Shown piece by piece: positions 7,108-7,350 of a stretch of DNA of 7,350 nucleotides. The position numbers were made by a program, and so were the translations under genes. How positions within the stretch are numbered: position 1 is the stretch's first letter; each line of letters begins with the position of its first letter. The notes beneath the pieces are model-generated. The model made no database searches. It was given only the letters and a program-made list of their open reading frames with translations, and had not been told where the DNA came from. Source of the DNA: an uncultured Eisenbergiella sp. (lineage in GTDB: Bacteria > Bacillota > Clostridia > Lachnospirales > Lachnospiraceae). The stretch is taken from positions 1 through 7,350 of the forward strand of contig CARDPF010000155.1 in assembly GCA_948960675.1 (NCBI GenBank), given 5' to 3'.

Positions 7108-7339
7108 CCTGTGCCCACTCCCCTTACCGGACGGTCGGTTCTTACGCATGTCTACATGCAAAACGGGGAATTTTTCCAAAACGCTCCCCCATTCCAAACA
7201 GCCCCAAAACGCAAAAACTCACTGCGCTCAAACAATTTGTGTTTTGGGGCTGGAATGGGGCAGCCTTTTGGAAAATTCCACCGTTTGCATGCCACCATGC
7301 GTAAGGAACCGACCGTCCGGTAAGGGGAGTGGGCACAGG
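7108..7339. repeat. Long imperfect inverted repeat (about 232 bases), possible MITE-like or dispersed palindromic element
   Basis: The left arm 7108-7210 pairs with the right arm 7241-7339. The outer 33 bases (7108-7140 with 7307-7339) are perfect; after one unpaired G at 7306, ten more pair perfectly (7141-7150 with 7296-7305). The middle has mismatches and small gaps. The innermost block GCCCCAAAAC (7201-7210) pairs perfectly with GTTTTGGGGC (7241-7250). The loop is about 30 bases. No transposase is present. Both strands are open across it by symmetry, but the translations look like nothing I know. The right flank is lost, so a target-site duplication cannot be checked. As RNA it would fold into a very stable hairpin past gerW. 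The 90 bases between gerW and the repeat (7018-7107) hold nothing I can call. Confidence 0.85.
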
Positions 7340-7350
7340 AGATCGGAAGA
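7340..7350 (+). other. Probable Illumina TruSeq adapter remnant at the contig end
   Basis: The last 11 bases, AGATCGGAAGA, equal the start of the standard Illumina adapter (AGATCGGAAGAGC). They begin exactly where pairing of the inverted repeat stops. This is most simply untrimmed adapter carried into an assembly, not genomic DNA. Confidence 0.88.

Noticed and set aside
7111..7323. A 70-codon open frame from GTG 7111 behind AAGGAGG (7098-7104), and a matching frame on the - strand (7336-7142)
   Set aside because: Both lie in the inverted repeat and mirror each other (both begin PTPLTGRSV), as any long palindrome open in one frame will do. The peptides have no recognisable domain, so they are probably not genes.

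Overview
The window reads as one end of a Firmicutes contig. A spore-forming Clostridia/Lachnospiraceae-type organism is most likely. The reasons are the GerW (YtfJ) sporulation protein next to a DUF2953 protein, strong AGGAGG-type ribosome binding sites, TTG start codons, and a moderately GC-rich sequence in which every gene lies on the + strand. The family placement is inferred from protein style and gene order, not from a search.

Layout. Positions 1-1707 hold the 3' part of a U32-family gene with a DUF3656-type middle region. It resembles the RlhA/TrhP iron-sulfur RNA hydroxylation proteins; its start lies outside the window. Two bases later comes a SEDS glycosyltransferase gene (FtsW/RodA/SpoVE family, 1710-3050). 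It overlaps by 32 bases a class B penicillin-binding protein gene (3019-4488). The last two form a classic pair: SEDS polymerises glycan strands from lipid II and the PBP cross-links them. Both start with TTG behind good Shine-Dalgarno sequences. A weak hairpin with a T-run (4541-4565) may end this operon, and a plausible sigma-A promoter (4576-4604) follows.

A stand-alone Nudix hydrolase gene (4681-5133) is next. The 172-base gap after it contains an 11-bp perfect dyad and a second hairpin with a T-run that can compete with an alternative stem, so it could be an attenuator-like leader. Then comes a tight three-gene operon: a small protein without a named function (5306-5638), a DUF2953 membrane protein (5635-6606, similar to Bacillus subtilis YtfI) and GerW/YtfJ (6607-7017). 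The last two form the ytfI-ytfJ pair linked to sporulation and spore germination.

The last 333 bases hold no convincing gene. They contain a ~232-base imperfect inverted repeat (7108-7339) and, as the final 11 bases, what looks like the start of the Illumina TruSeq adapter (7340-7350). The contig therefore seems to stop inside or at the edge of a repeat. I see no phage, CRISPR, defence, toxin or biosynthetic system. The points worth checking are the terminal repeat and adapter, the leader before 5306, and the uncharacterised small protein in the sporulation operon.
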